Shown here one piece after another: positions 1 through 13,500 of a stretch of 64,000 bases of DNA. The DNA lies in contig JBHGNT010000007.1 of assembly GCA_043228905.1 (NCBI GenBank), forward strand, positions 372,001 through 436,000. Direction: 5' to 3'. The notes beneath the pieces were generated by a model, which was not told the DNA's origin, searched no databases, and worked only from the letters and a program-made list of their open reading frames with translations. The stretch's first letter is position 1. Each line of letters begins with the position of its first letter. The position numbers and the translations under genes were made by a program. This stretch comes from Azolla caroliniana (taxonomy: Eukaryota; Polypodiophyta).

Positions 1-2430
1 CAAAGGTTACGTCATAATTGCTTAGTTTGATCTAATCAGCTTCCTCTGATTAAGTTGCATATAACCTAGTTAGGCTGCGTTAATAATGAAAAGTCCACTT
101 AAATAGCTCTTTACTTTTACTCTTGTAGTATCACTTGTTCTAAATTTAAGAAAAGGATCACTAGTTAGGGCAACGAATGGATGGACTACTATTACCTATT
201 GTTTTGTGAGAGATAAAAGGGTTATTAAACATCTCAACTAAAGTTTATTTGAGGAATGGCATTGGCAAAAAAAAAAATATTTACAAAATTGATAATTCTC
301 TTCCCAATACCAATGTTGAGTGAGTGGGAGGACAAAATCCCACTCGAATCTAACATTTGTTTGTCAAAACTATCTCTAAAACATTTTAGTCTTGACACTT
401 GATTGACTTAAGTTTGGACGCACATTCTTCTTCCTTCACAAGAGCCATACCGGCATCATAATATATCTACTTTTATAAATCCTTATATTCTTCTCTTCCT
501 CAGTCTTTCATGCATGAGCATGTCTATTAGGCAGAGCTTTGACAAATAGTGTAGGCAAAAAGTGAGCTTAGTCAAAGGTCGCCAATTTTGTAAGAAGAAT
601 GTGGAGACGTTCATAATTGAATGGTAGTGCATATCTTGCGGAGGTAATGTGTAACGCAAAAAAAGAGCACAAAGAGACTCAAGTCATCTAGCTAGAGATC
701 GTGGTTGTTGAGAAAGAGATTTTTGCATCCATTGAGTGGTACACTTTCCTAGTAAAAAGCATGTTGATAACATGTTCATTAGTGAATTGTGATTAATTCT
801 CTAAAAATATAGATCCACTCTACCTATGGATGTTTGATTCAAATGATCAACTACCAAAGTTTGTAGCTCCAAAGAGAGCTAGTTGCACTTGGACTCATGT
901 AGTATAGGGGTAAATAGTTGTTGATTAGGTGTGCTGAGGTCGATTCAAACCACATGAGAAGTAGGTAAAGAATAGTTGTTTGAATGGGTTGTGATCAAGT
1001 AATGAACACCTCGACCTTATTACGCACAATTGATCACTACTTAAAACACGTGGTGGTAAGTACATGGTAGATATTACTTAATAAATTAAGAAATATATGG
1101 AGGTAGTGCATATACAATTATGCTCTATTATGAAATCTACATTGAGGAGAGGAGATGATTACTATGGCAGAGAGTCGGAAATAACTCTCAACTACTTCCT
1201 CTGGAGAACTAAGCTACTAAGGCAATGCATTAACTGAAGGTTATGTCCACTCAACCTCGAGTTTATATAGGAAAAGGAGGAAAAGGTTACATTGATGGTC
1301 ATGACTCATCAGTATCACCCATGAAGGAAATAACTTTTTCTTACTTATAAAGCGGCCATGAATGTACTTACACTAAATTGGCTTACCATTTCATAGGTAA
1401 TTGGATATGCATTTAAAACATGAGACCAACTCCATATTCCCAATTTATCCCTTCTCTGTGGAACATCTACTTGTGCATTCCTTCCATAATCCCACTCAAT
1501 TTTCTTTTCTTGATGGTATTCCCTGCTTGAATGCTTTGCATTAGTTGTTTTTATTCTCTTCCAACATAGGCCCTTCATGATCACACTCCATTCATATTGA
1601 CTCCTCTGATCTACATGGCAAACTACTTCATACTTGGTTATGTTGAGAGGACAACAAGACACTCAACTACTTCTTGCTAATTCAATAAATAATGTGGATG
1701 CTCGAAAGAAATGGAAATTTGGAAGTAGACCTTAAGTTCCCCAGATCTCTAGCGTAGGCAAGATCACAAGTATTCAATTGTAGTTGTCCCTAGATGAAAC
1801 GTGATGCCATATTCGACCATATCCCCTCCTCAAAATACCTTAAGAGTGTGCATCCTAACTTTCCAATGACTCTTCTCTAGACTAATTATGGTGTTGTGTC
1901 ATGCATGCATATATAAGAAAGAGATTTCAAACCGAAGACCCCCTTCCACTCCCATCCTTCTGCATTTTGACGTAGAGGATAACATTTGCTAGACTCTTCT
2001 TAAATCTTGGGAGGTTGTTGGTGCTTGTTTTAGCCACAATTAGAGCTTTCCACAAACCTCTAGACATTGATTGAAATTGGTAACGTGAACCCCCATCACC
2101 CACTAGTGGGTGCATCTGCTACAGGGTATGTGTGACTTACATGCATAATATATGTACATATAACATTGCTTAGTGAAGAGTCAAGGGTCAAGGGTCAAGA
2201 GGAATGGGCATGTGAGGATGATGATATTGATGAAATTAGGGAGGGGAGAGAGAGACACCAATAGATATAGATGGATGGATGTATTTTTGCCCCTAACTTT
2301 GGCATTTTCGATGTTATTGGGAATCTAGTTGTATGCCTCAAGTTATAAGGTTAGTCTCATTAAATTAGTTCCAAAGATGGCATCAACTAAGTCATTTCAG
2401 TAATAAGTTAACTAACCTATTCCTTTGACT
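1..2430. other. AT-rich intergenic DNA, no gene recognised
   Basis: I see no convincing gene here. Short open frames exist on both strands, the longest about 105 codons at 1345-1662 on the minus strand, but that one has no recognisable motif. A stretch near 895-955 has weak tRNA-like promoter wording (an A-box-like run, then GGTCGATTCAAAC) and could be an old SINE. It is too degraded to call. Confidence 0.5.
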
Positions 2431-2436
2431 AGGGGT

Positions 2437-2735
2437 TGTATAAAGTACTTACAAAGGTCTTGGCAAATAGATTACAAAAGTATTTGCCAAAAGTTTATAC
2501 ACCCAACTCTATATTTTCTTTATGGGTGGGAATATATTACATAACGTGTCAAATGTTCAAATGGGCATGGATTATGCAATACAATACATATTCTTTGTAG
2601 GTAGGAATATATTGCATAATGTGTTGAATGTTCGAATGGAAATGGATCATGAAAGACATATTGATTAGGAATAGATTATGGTGTAGTTAGATTTGGAGAA
2701 AGCTTATGATAAATTATTATGACAATGTTTCTAGG
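2437..2735 (+). mobile_element. LINE reverse transcriptase fragment, decayed
   Basis: Conceptual translation, with frameshifts and stops, gives typical non-LTR reverse transcriptase wording. First comes a stretch like YKVLTKVLANRLQKYLPK. Then NILHNV...VQMGMDYAIQ appears twice as a local tandem duplication of roughly 90 bp. Last comes LDLEKAYDKLL, matching the conserved LDxEKAYD motif that holds the first catalytic Asp. No intact frame survives, so this is a dead partial copy. The same LINE type recurs at 36925-37230 and in intron 1 of the macro-domain gene. Confidence 0.7.
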
Positions 2736-2772
2736 TTAATGCATGCAACCATCTAACAATGGTCAAGTGTTT

Positions 2773-2797
2773 GGGGGGGGGGGGGGGGGGGGGGGGG
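2773..2797. repeat. Uninterrupted run of 25 G
   Basis: A homopolymer of 25 consecutive G residues follows the LINE fragment directly. The exact length is likely uncertain, because long homopolymers are error-prone in sequencing and variable in populations. Confidence 0.95.
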
Positions 2798-3119
2798 TTA
2801 CAATATTATGCTTATCTCCACATATGATAACTCGTAGATTTTCGTTATTGCAAGACATGTTCACACTCACAACCATGGATATCTATTGTCCAACATTTCG
2901 TTGATAAGGAGAGTGTAAACATGGGAGTACAACGATTAAGGTGTCGCGATGGCAATTACTCCATGGAAATATTCCACTTAAAGTTCCTTTTCCTTGTAAG
3001 TGTTCATCACTTGGTTGTCTCATGGCATAAAATGCTCTAGGCTAACACCATGTGATTGGTTGCTTTGCATTAAAGGGAGAAAGATAGATTAATAGATAAA
3101 TAGAGACATAGTCTTTTTT
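2798..3119. other. Intergenic, nothing recognised
   Basis: This may be the downstream tail of the LINE fragment, but I cannot read any conserved domain in it. Confidence 0.4.
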
Positions 3120-3225
3120 TAGGTCAGTTGGTAAGGTTGGCCAATGGAAACCACGACTCACGAGGTCATGGGCTCAACCCCTACATAAAACTTACAAGTA
3201 GGGTAAGGTAATCACGATAAAAAAG
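3120..3225 (+). mobile_element. tRNA-derived SINE, family A copy 1
   Basis: The sequence has an A-box-like GGTCAGTTGGTAAGG, then a spacer with CAATGGAAACCACGA, then a B-box-like GGGCTCAACCCCTACAT and an A-rich tail. The same order and wording recur at 32573-33043, so this is a dispersed Pol III-type short element and not a functional tRNA gene. Confidence 0.65.
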
Positions 3226-3251
3226 TTAAAAGAGAAAGAATGAAAGAAAGA

Positions 3252-3480
3252 TATATTAACGTCTTTTAAGATAGAGAGAGAGAGAGAAAGAAAGATATAT
3301 TAACGTCTTCTAAGACCAGAATTGGCCCATGAGACAAATGGTGTACAACAAAAATGGGGTATTTACGCATTCATCTAAAGTAAAAATAAAAAGATATATC
3401 AACGTCTTTCTAAAAGGCCATATGTTTTTGGGCCATGAGACAATTGGTTTACAACAAAATGAAAATAGGGTGTTTACCCA
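3252..3480 (+). repeat. Dispersed repeat family C, two copies in tandem
   Basis: Two related units each run from 'atatatyaacgtctt', through 'ggcccatgagacaa' and 'tacaacaaaa', to 'gggtatttac'. The first is preceded by a short GA array. Related copies lie at 35466-35545 and, more degraded, at 45488-45540, again next to GA-rich DNA. I do not recognise the family. Confidence 0.65.
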
Positions 3481-3634
3481 AAATCATCAAAAATAAAATA
3501 AAATGTGATTTGATAGATAATGTAGTTAGGAGAGATGTTGTTTATGATAATAAAATGTGATTGACAGATAGTTAGGAGGAGCAAATTACGATATTTTGGA
3601 GAGTTCAGAAGAAGAATTCGTCCTTTCTTTCACC

Positions 3635-6600
3635 ATGTTCTCCATCTCTGCATCATCTTCTGCTGCTGTGGGTGGCAGTGGTCATCACCATCACCATCAT
3701 CTACAGAAATTCCATCCCCATCCCCATCCCCATATCCAACAACAGCAGCAGCAGCAGAGACAGCTCCTCAACCTGCAGCAACACCTTCTCATTCATCAAC
3801 CCATTCTGCAACAGCAAGCTGCCCTTTACCATCCTGCCCAAATATCTCTCATCTCTCAGGTTTCTACCTCATTCCATTCCATGACTGGTCCTCTTTATTG
3901 ACATACATAGATAACCCAAAACAATTTGTTTGTTTTTTTTATTTAGTTTTCTATAACATAATGTGGATAGTATTTATGTATATACACATCCATAACTACA
4001 TCCATACCAACATACATGCCTCTATAGATAGCTCCAAATCTCTTTTATTTACTTTGCTATAACATAATGTGGGTAGTATCTATGTGCATGCGTACATAGA
4101 TCCATACACACGTCGATATAACTTTTATGGTGCTATAACATTCATATATGTACATATATATATAGATACATAAATAAATGTTACTCACAAACATTTCTCT
4201 CATTTTGTAGTTGTACATCTTTTTATGCCAATGGCCTCATGGAGTACTCACTCGTACAATGTCTAGTGTGACATGGCTGAGGCACTCGGATATAAATGGA
4301 AGTGGGTTTTAAATGTACAGCCACATATAACCTAGTATTAGCTAGAATCTGTCTAAATTCTATTTATGCTTTGTGTGAACAAAGACACTAGAATATTAAT
4401 TGAATTTAGGGGTCAATGTATAGCCACATTGTGAACCTGGGAAAACTAGGAGTGGTTCAGGGTCAATGTGTGCTATGTGTGGGAAAACTAAGTGGATATC
4501 GATGGAATTTAGGTCAATACATAGCCATGTTCATCTAAGACATCTTGGTATGTATCCTATGTGCTATCATATTGAATGGCATGGAGTAAATATTGGCATA
4601 CTTTTCTCTCAATGCTCATATCTATAATGTCGATCTTTATGTTCTACATGTGAGGCTGGAGAGCTCTCAAATTACCACTCCCTCTGCCACATCTTGAAAC
4701 TAATGCAAACTTCTTATTAATGGCAAGCATATGTATGTAGACTTTTGATATGCCACACAAATAAGTTCAGCGGCAGTGCAGGGCACTTCTGAAAAATGTA
4801 TCAAATTGAAAGGCTCCTTGGTGATAAATTATGATAAATTGAATGATTATGATTTATAATGATAAGGTTGATGTAATGGGGCCATGAATTATGAAGGTTA
4901 TACTTACATAAGAAATACTGAACAAGGGACTTGGTTCAGCCTTTGTGTAGGGATTGCTGATTCTATTAAGGAATATTGAGCCTACCTTGCGATTTTTCAA
5001 TGCCTACCTAGATTCAATGTTAAGAGTCATCTCTATGATGAGACTTTAATCCATATCGTTGGAAATATATTTGTACATTTATGCTTTTGATACCTATGTA
5101 GATTTGAACATAATCTCATTTGAAATCCATATAGCTCTATGAAAGGTATTTCACCATTTTTGTGGTAGATTTTATAATTAAATCCAATTATCTTTCATTT
5201 GCAAGAGCACAAACTTACTTATATTACTTTGATAAGAGTTTGTGCACTTTTTATATGCATTAATAGCACTACGAATTCTGTGTTGCATATTCAGATCAGA
5301 TTGTCTTTTTTCTTTTGTTTCTTTTTGCAGATAGAGTCTGTCCCAAGTGGAAATTTACTACCTGGCTTTGATTCTGCTTCCTCTTGTAGCCTGTGAGTTG
5401 ACAGAAGTCTGACTATTGCCTTACTTTGCCACTTACGAGTCATCTAATGTTGAGCTTCGCTGCACTATAAATATGACTCCTTTAGTTTAGTGCTCCATCA
5501 TTCATTGGTTTACTGTTTTGTAGAAAGCTTGATTGGAATCTTTATATATGTTTATTTGTATGTGTGTGTGTGTGTGAACAATGTAAATTTCACTACTTGC
5601 TGTTCTTGATACTATAATGATGTTTAATGCAGCTATGTGGGCAATATTCATAAGAAAGTAACTGTAACACTTTTGGCAGAGGTCTTCGCTACTATTGGCC
5701 CTCTTTTTGGTTGCAAACTCATCAAAAGGAACAAGGTATGAACATAGTTCTTGAGAACAGTCAATTTATCAATTCTACCCAATCCAATGTTGTGGGTCAT
5801 TAAGTTTACCTGTTAAAAACTATCATAATGAACAATATGATGCATTAAAAGAAAAACCACCCTTATCCCTTACATTAGATGGGTCTGTTGCTAAATCGTT
5901 ATGATGTATTCTTCTTGTAGGGGGGTTTTGAATACCATTTCTTTTTTGGACTTCTTTCCATACCTTGTTAACAATGCTTTTAGTGTTTCCACTTGGATAC
6001 ACAATGTTCTAAACTCTTATCAGCTGTACTGAGCAGATTTCCTGTACTTGCAGTCATCGTATGGATTTGTAGACTATTTGGATAATCGTACAGCAGCAGC
6101 TGCCATTTTGACACTGAATGGAAAACAGATGTAAAAATAATCAAATCATGCCAATCTTTTGCATTTTATCATAGCATTATTTGCATTTATGCTTTTCTTT
6201 GTCCTTTATCGTATGTACAGGTTTAAACAACCTATCAAGGTTAATTGGGCTTATACGAGTAAGGAAAGAGAAGCTACAACAGGTATTAATGATTTCAAAT
6301 TTTACCCATTCCATTGTGGTTGAAAGCAGTCCTGCCCATGCTGTTCGAGGTTGCATGTAAGAACATGAATCCTTTTTTGTGTCTGAAAGTAGTAGTTCTA
6401 GTCACATCATGCTAGTCTTGGTTTCTACTATTACCATAATCCTTGAAGCAACCTTTACTTATTTGTTTATCTTAACATTTTAAGTCTCATATTCATTCAT
6501 GATTTCTTTAACAATGGCAGTATTGGACTTGCAGGTTATTGTTATGATATCTTTGTTGGTAATCTTAGTTCAACGATAACTGATGCTGCACTCTTTGCCA

Positions 6601-7580
6601 ACTTTAGCATCTATCCAAGTTGCTTGTAAGCTCTCTGTCTCTTGCATGCACTCTCTCTCCCCGACGGATTAAGTAGTATGTTTGTCCTTTTCCTTGGCAG
6701 TTGGGAATTGAATGCTGTGCTATGCTGTCTCACGCTCTCTCAAATTAGGATTTACCAGTTGTGATAGAGGCAAATACGTAACAGTTAAATGCCTAATGAC
6801 CTTATGGCTGGGTCTTTTGCTTGTATTTTGCGATAGTCGTGTGATTAAAGGATATCCAAATATGTTGGTTTATGTTATAACACCGATGTTTTCCAGACAG
6901 TCATCCTTGAGTTTATGGCCATAGTAGATGGCATCACAGTGGTTTGTTATGACTGTTCATCTCAACCACCTTGATACTTAGGCTATTACATGTGTTGTTA
7001 TAATTTGATACAGGCCACGTGGAGATTCTGATGGGCCCTTATGTAAAGTTGGTATAAACCATGTTTAACAAGAAGGAAAATGAGTTTTTGGGATTACTGA
7101 ATGACAATGATCTTTAATCAACTCTTTTGATATTTAGACAAGCACATGTTATGTGGGATCCGCGAAGTGGACGTTCAAAGGGGTTCGGTTTTGTTTCTTT
7201 TGGGGATCAGCAGGTAATGGCAACAATATTGAAGGGTTCAGTCATGTTGTAGTAAAATTCAACTTCTGATTTCACACTATCGTTTATTTACATTGTTTCT
7301 TCCCAGGACGCGGAGAGAGCTATTCGTGAGATGACAGGTATGTCTCATCTATATATATTCAATCTGATCTGTATGCATACTAGAGTTTAGTGAATAATAT
7401 GTTTTTGTATCTGTTTAATCAGGAAAGTGTCTTGGCAGTAGAGTAATTCGCTGCAATTGGGCAACGAAGAGTGAAGAAATTATAAGCCAGAATTTAAAAT
7501 CAACTGATGTTTTGACTATCCCTGATCCAAATTCTGACATAAGTGTTTCAAGTGATGCTGAAAAATGTTCTGAATGGTAA
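3635..7580 (+). CDS. UBP1: UBP1-like oligouridylate-binding protein, two RRMs
   Basis: Plant UBP1 proteins bind U-rich RNA in the nucleus, influence splicing and stability, and enter stress granules. Exons: 3635-3859, 5331-5392, 5633-5735, 6054-6130, 6221-6282, 6535-6625, 7138-7213, 7307-7337, 7423-7580 (885 nt, 294 aa, one frame). The N-terminus is rich in His (HHHHHH, then an HPHPHPH run) and Gln. RRM1 starts near residue 96 with RNP2 LYVGNIH and RNP1 SYGFVDY. RRM2 starts near 181 with IFVGNL and GFGFVSF. The segments SGNLLPGFD and KVNWAY are UBP1 hallmarks. Family members usually have about 400-430 aa and three RRMs. Here the frame stops after RRM2 and I find no third RRM in the next 3 kb. 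The first ATG of the frame is used. The UBP1 subfamily is clear from motif order; whether the short form works is inference. Confidence 0.85.
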
Positions 7581-8967
7581 TACTCTCTTCATTAGAAAAG
7601 CTCAGAAATGGTTTATCTTGTTGTAGCTAATGTTGGTGAATTCATTATGCCCTTGCTGGATAAATTGTGGTGTTAAGACACCCACATGGCCATGATGCAG
7701 TGGGTGATGTTTACATGCTGAACCATGGGAAACTACCCCTTACTCATTGTGGGGACCATCAGATTGGAACCTTGGGGTTTATAAGTGTGCGTCAAGATGA
7801 TTGAATCAATGAGATGTTTGTGTTATGAATGTCTCCGGTGATTTGGACCATGGGCTTGACACCAGACCAAGTGAAAAAAACATACTCAATACGAAAAATG
7901 TTTAGGCATGGTCCTTCAGAAGAAGAATAGTGGGTTGTGAGAGGGAATCTAATTTAGAAGTTTTTGCATATGATGATGAATTGAATGCACCTCGTAGGGC
8001 TTAGAGGTATATAATGTTTTCCTACTTTGTTTCCATGAAAATTGTGAACCTTAATGCAATGTATGTCTTTTCTGTGCTAAAAACGGAATCACCTAGTATT
8101 AAACCTCTGTTTAACAACAGTATTCCTGATGTATCTGGAAACATATTTAGAAATGGATGCAAACTCACTCATGTTGATTGTCTTTATATGCAGAAGGTGA
8201 TAACTCCATATGAATGAAATGAGGATCTATACAAAAAATCAAAGAACTCCTTTGAAAAGCCCACTCAGTTGGAATGAGATGAAATAGGCAGCGTGCTTGG
8301 ACCATGTTCCGCAAATTGGTGGATATCGTACATAGAATTATGCACAAGAAGCATTTACCATTTGTATTTTACCCACATTGGTTGCTATAGTGATATAAGT
8401 TTATCATTTCCACTGAGAAATGGTAATGTAACATAGTTGAGCTGTATTGTAATATAGGCCATTTTGCCCTGCTTCTATTGAAATATTAATTAATGTCTCT
8501 CTCTCTCTCTCATGGCATTATTTACAGGTTACCCTTAAGAATCGGAAAAATCTGCAAATGACAATGCATCAACAACTTACATATCTTGGAGTTGGATCAT
8601 AGACATTGAAAACATTGTTATGTAATCCTATACTCAAATTACAATGAAATCCCCTTTGCAATGTGTATAAAAGTGATCTTTATTGATGTTCATTCATCTA
8701 TATGTAGGATGTTGCCTTTCAGGTTGGATTAAAATGTAAAATTGTCATTCTTTCACCACTTCAAGGCTTTTGTAATGTGAGTATGATATTATGTTGTTCA
8801 TGTAGAAATTGAAAAGGACAGGTAAGTTTGAAAGGCTAATTCCACCAATGCACATTAGAGTGAAAGTTGGGGTTGGGCTGGTTGACTGGCTTCATTGTAC
8901 CTCTTTACGAGGATGCTTACACTAGGCAAATCAAACATGGATATGAGACCACATATAGTGTGATGTC

Positions 8968-9037
<70 letters not shown>

Positions 9038-10543
9038 TTATTCATTAATAGCAAACGGTAGATAATGTCTCACAGTGCATCCCTTGGTGGTTTGTATATG
9101 TGCTCACCCTTAGGCCTCATGTTAGGGGAAATGAACTCGGATAGATTGGTTACAACATAGTGTAGAATGGCTAACCTCTTGAATGTTAACTACAACGAGA
9201 TCTAGGGAGAGTATATAGGGTTTGGTTCAGCTTATTGCCAATGGCCTTCAAAGGGTTGTTTCCTCTAATGACCACAACAAACATTCTTCAAAGTACAATT
9301 CTTTCCTCCTATAAATAAACAATCATTTCAAAATAGGAGCAAACTCTTATTCTAATTAGTGTAGTCACAAATTTGGTTAGTGTAGAAAAGGGGAAAGTTT
9401 TGCATTGTACGTGAAAGGAGTCTTTTGAAAAAATTACGCATACAATTCAAAAATGATCTTACAACTCTTAAGGATTATTGTATTCCTTCATCAATATCTC
9501 TACTTTCAAGAATTAGAAGGTCACAATCTTGTTGCATTCTCTTATTTGAAATATGGATTTGAGTTTTATGATTAGGCAAACACATTTTTTATTCGATATA
9601 AATTGATTAAACCTTAGTTTCAGTTTATTGGAGTGGGTACTATTGTCTAAATTTGGTGGGTTCATGGATTTATTTATTTCTATTACTCGAATGCAAAAAA
9701 AGAATGAAAACAAATAAGTAAAACAATGACTTTATTGCCCAATGAGAATAGGTCGTTTCAAGTGCAAACCTCACTATTATACTAGACCAAACCAATAGAT
9801 TGTGTATGTCATCATATTGAGAACATATAAATTTGTTTGCATTAGTTGATTACGTATGGATTGCCCTAATTTCCAAGAGCAATGTGCAAAGATCACATAT
9901 AGAAAATGTAGGGTCTTCTTCAACCTAATGCAAATGGGCCATAAGGAATAATTGAAGCCTTATATAATATAGGATACCTAGATTTTAAACATCTTCCTAT
10001 CAATGTAATATGATCGAACCTTATTCTCAATGAGCACTTTTGTGTATGTCTATCGTTGCACGATGAATCTAACCTTCATAAGTATCACACACACTACTTG
10101 AAGGATTTATGATACAATCATCATTCTTGAATAGTTTGACCCTATGACCAATATAGTAACCATGGCTTGACCGGGGATGTAAAATCCGCCAGTCTTTATG
10201 GACAGTTTGATTCCTCGATGCAATGTCTCGAAGACATGATGGCAAGCAAAGGAAAGAGTAAACAGAAATCAACATCCTCGTACGGTAAGAAAGAACCGAG
10301 ACAAATGACCGGACAAGAAAAACGCATACACATTCACATGTCTTCGGGGTCTCCTTGGCTAGAGTGCATGTGGATCCACTAGACCCCCACCCACTACACA
10401 TTGGTACCCAATCCAAGTTCTAAACCATGGGGTGTCCGTGTGAGCCTCCTGGTAAGCCTTCCTTATTCATTCTTTATAAGTGAACTCCTATGGTTACAAC
10501 TTACAACCATACAAATATTTTTTCTTTTGTTTTCGATTAGATG
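7581..10543. other. Intergenic region between UBP1-like and PTAC5-like genes
   Basis: This holds the UBP1-like 3' flank and the PTAC5-like 5' flank. I see no RRM3 or other exon. An alternative donor at 7577 could join an acceptor at 8528, adding only about a dozen residues before a stop. A more GC-balanced patch at 10160-10400 is open on both strands but shows no known motif. Confidence 0.5.
8975..9036. repeat. Compound (CA)n-(CT)n microsatellite
   Basis: An alternating CA tract of about 20 bases, preceded by ACGCGCGC, is followed by about 16 CT dinucleotides. Confidence 0.95.
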
Positions 10544-13500
10544 ATGGCTGAAGTAACGAGTTCATGGTTTTCTTCAGTGATTCCGTCCATCTCACTTGGT
10601 ATGCTTTCCTCTCCTTTCCTTGCTTTGATTCTGTTTTCTTGGGGTCTCATGGTCACACAATCAATCAGTCAGTCAATTTCCAATATGTTCTACATCATTT
10701 CAGAATCAGCTTTTTGATTCTCCAAAGGAAACAAGTAATGAAACTACGTCGGTTCTGCTTTTGGGCCCATAAAGATCCACATAAGCTTCTTTAATGTGTA
10801 AATAAGTTTGTTTGGATTCTCAATAGCCTACTGCGACTAAAGTTTGCTTCTTAACCCTAACATAGTATAATGAAAAAAAAAACAAATCTTCCTCAATCCA
10901 GTAACAGGGTATTGGAAAAATCTTGTTAGTGAGGGTATTGAAACATATTCTTAACTGTTCCATGACATGTTTGAGGGTGTTTCTATATATGCTATATTAC
11001 TATTTAAAAAGTCTATATTTAATTGGTGGTAATGTATATCTACAAACAATTGTTTTTCAGGTGGATTTCAAGGATATGACCATAGAAACTGCCTCAATTT
11101 TGCTACAATTTCCACTATTAAGGTACCATTAATGATTCAATAATGATGACTTCTGGATTCCCATCCCACAAATTCTCATTTTTCAGTGTTTTATATCTAC
11201 TCTTCTCTGGAAGACATGGAATCTGGAAAAGAACTAAGAAGTGGAATATGATATTTATCTTTTTTATCGTGAGGATTTCTCATTTTATGTAAATAAGAAT
11301 CTGTTCTTACAAAGTTTGTAAATGAAAGAACACACTTTATCATGGAGGGGATTGGATGTCACATGAATGTTTATGTTCTATGGCTTGATTGGCTATGTGA
11401 AAGCACTACCCTGAGAAAACCATTATTGGAATTAAACAGCATACCATATTTGACCTAAACCATTGACATGATATGAATTGTAGGCAAAAAAAATTAGTTG
11501 GGGTCCCTATTTAGAGTGAGTTAATATTGCTTTCTTATAATGCAAAACTCCAGCAAAATGTGGACAGAGTTTTGAGAGGAAAGGCCATGCTTACTGCAAA
11601 GCATCTAGCTTGTTTATTATTACGACGGAATTGTTTAGCAACATTATTCGAACACATAATCCAGCTATCTTAGCTCTGTAAATCTTATAATAGTTTGTAC
11701 CATTATGGATGTTGTTGGAAGACATACATTATTATGTATAGCTTTATAATTCCATGTGTTTGGCATATCCATCTTCTTTTAAGGTGACATGTATATGTCA
11801 AGAAGGTTAAAAACCATAAATGTTTTCTTTTGTTTCCCAGACAAGTGGTCAAGCTGCCTTGAAACTTAAGGATTTCAATGGTTCAAGAAGGAAGCATCGT
11901 AACTTCAAAGAACCTTTGAAAATAAGGAAATGTTCTTCAAGTATTGTGGTAAGGGGATTGCCAGATGGAGAAGAGGATAAATGGCTCAGAGAAGAGAAGA
12001 GATGGCTCCGCGAGGAAGAAAGATGGCTCAGAGAGGAATCTCGATGGAATACTGAACGCAAGGCATTGGTAGAACAATGTGAGATTCTCAAACAAGAGAT
12101 TGTTGCCTTAAATGCGAAAATAGTTCAGCTGCAAAATCAAATAAAAAATGAGGAAGAAAATGATGGATCTATTTCGGATCTTATTGTCAGCTTGACACAG
12201 CTTTTGCAGTCTTTGAATACAGTAAGTTCTGTAGAATCTGGAGTTCCCTCAACCATTGCTCAAATCCCACCCATTTCATCGTCAGCTACAGATATCAGTA
12301 TTCTTATAGATGATGTAAAATTAGAATACCCTAAAACACCAGTGGACATCAAACTAGAAGAGCCAAAAACACCATTGGTTGAATCTCCCACATCGAGCCC
12401 AAAAAGGATAGAAACCTCTGTCTCTGTGAACAGTAGAATTTCTGAGATTCAAAATCCAAGTCCTGCTAGCTTAACAAGATCCAAGAGAATCTTGAAAAGA
12501 GGTTCAGAAGGAGATGATGTCAAGGCTATGCAAGTAAGTTATTGTATTTACTTGTTTTGAACTACTATTAGACTAATTTTAATTTAAGACATGAACGAAT
12601 ATTTGTTTAAACCTCCACAGGAAGCTCTTGAAAAGCTTGGATTTTATTCTGGAGAAGAGGATATGGAGTACTCAGTATACTCAACTGGTACTGAGAGAGC
12701 CGTCCAAACGTGGCAAGTAAGCTTGTAAGCTGACATGAGATGATCGATTCCAATAAAGTGAGGAGTTGTTTAAACTCATTTTCTTCTTAACAACTTGGCA
12801 TTGGTAAGAGGGACGAAGTTATTTTTTCTAATAATATGAACAGGCAACTCTGGGGATATCAGAAGATGGAATTATGACATCAGACCTTTTGGGCAAACTT
12901 CTTGGAGAAGATGGTGATGCTTCAAAGAAAGCTGCATCACCTTCTAAAGTACAATTCAGATCTCTGAACAATATATTTTTTGAGCAAGTGTTGTAGGACC
13001 ATGCAAAAAAATAAATTGATTTGATCGAATGTGAATCATATATTCTTCAACTTTAACCACACATCAAATTCAAATTGCAGGATGATACAGTCAAATCCAC
13101 TGTAGAGACACAGTCTATTAAAGTATCTTTTACAGCCCCAAAGAACCAAGATTCTGTTGTTCCACCTATTCCAGCACAGAATCTCTCAGTTTCTGCACCG
13201 AAAATGCCATCCCCAAGTCCGGCAAAGGTAAACACATTTCATGAATCCGATAGGCGTGTGTACCTCCTCGGAGAAAATAGATGGGAAGAGCCCTCTCGTT
13301 TAAATGGCAAGAATGGTACTGTTGCTACTATCAGCAAATTGGTGCTGGGGGAGAACTGCTATTCTTGCAAGGGTGTAGGCAGTATGCTATGCACAGGTAA
13401 AATTACTCTCATATTCATTTTCCCCATCCCCACAAAATCCTTCTATTTTGACCACTTAGATCAGAATCTACTAGTTTTCATCTTTACTTTGCATAAAATC

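Noticed and set aside
1345-1662. 105-codon minus-strand frame
   Set aside because: Lacks any recognisable domain or splice context and lies in decayed repeat-like DNA; could not be supported as a gene.
3672-3884. Second open frame overlapping exon 1 of the UBP1-like gene
   Set aside because: It arises from the His/Pro/Gln low-complexity codons read one frame over; the other frame continues across all splice joins.
8528-8566. Extra 3' exon of the UBP1-like gene
   Set aside because: It would add only about a dozen residues and no RRM; the in-frame stop at 7578-7580 is the simpler end.
10069-10416. Opposing open frames upstream of the PTAC5-like gene
   Set aside because: Open on both strands with no motif, no splice join to PTAC5 exon 1 and no family resemblance.
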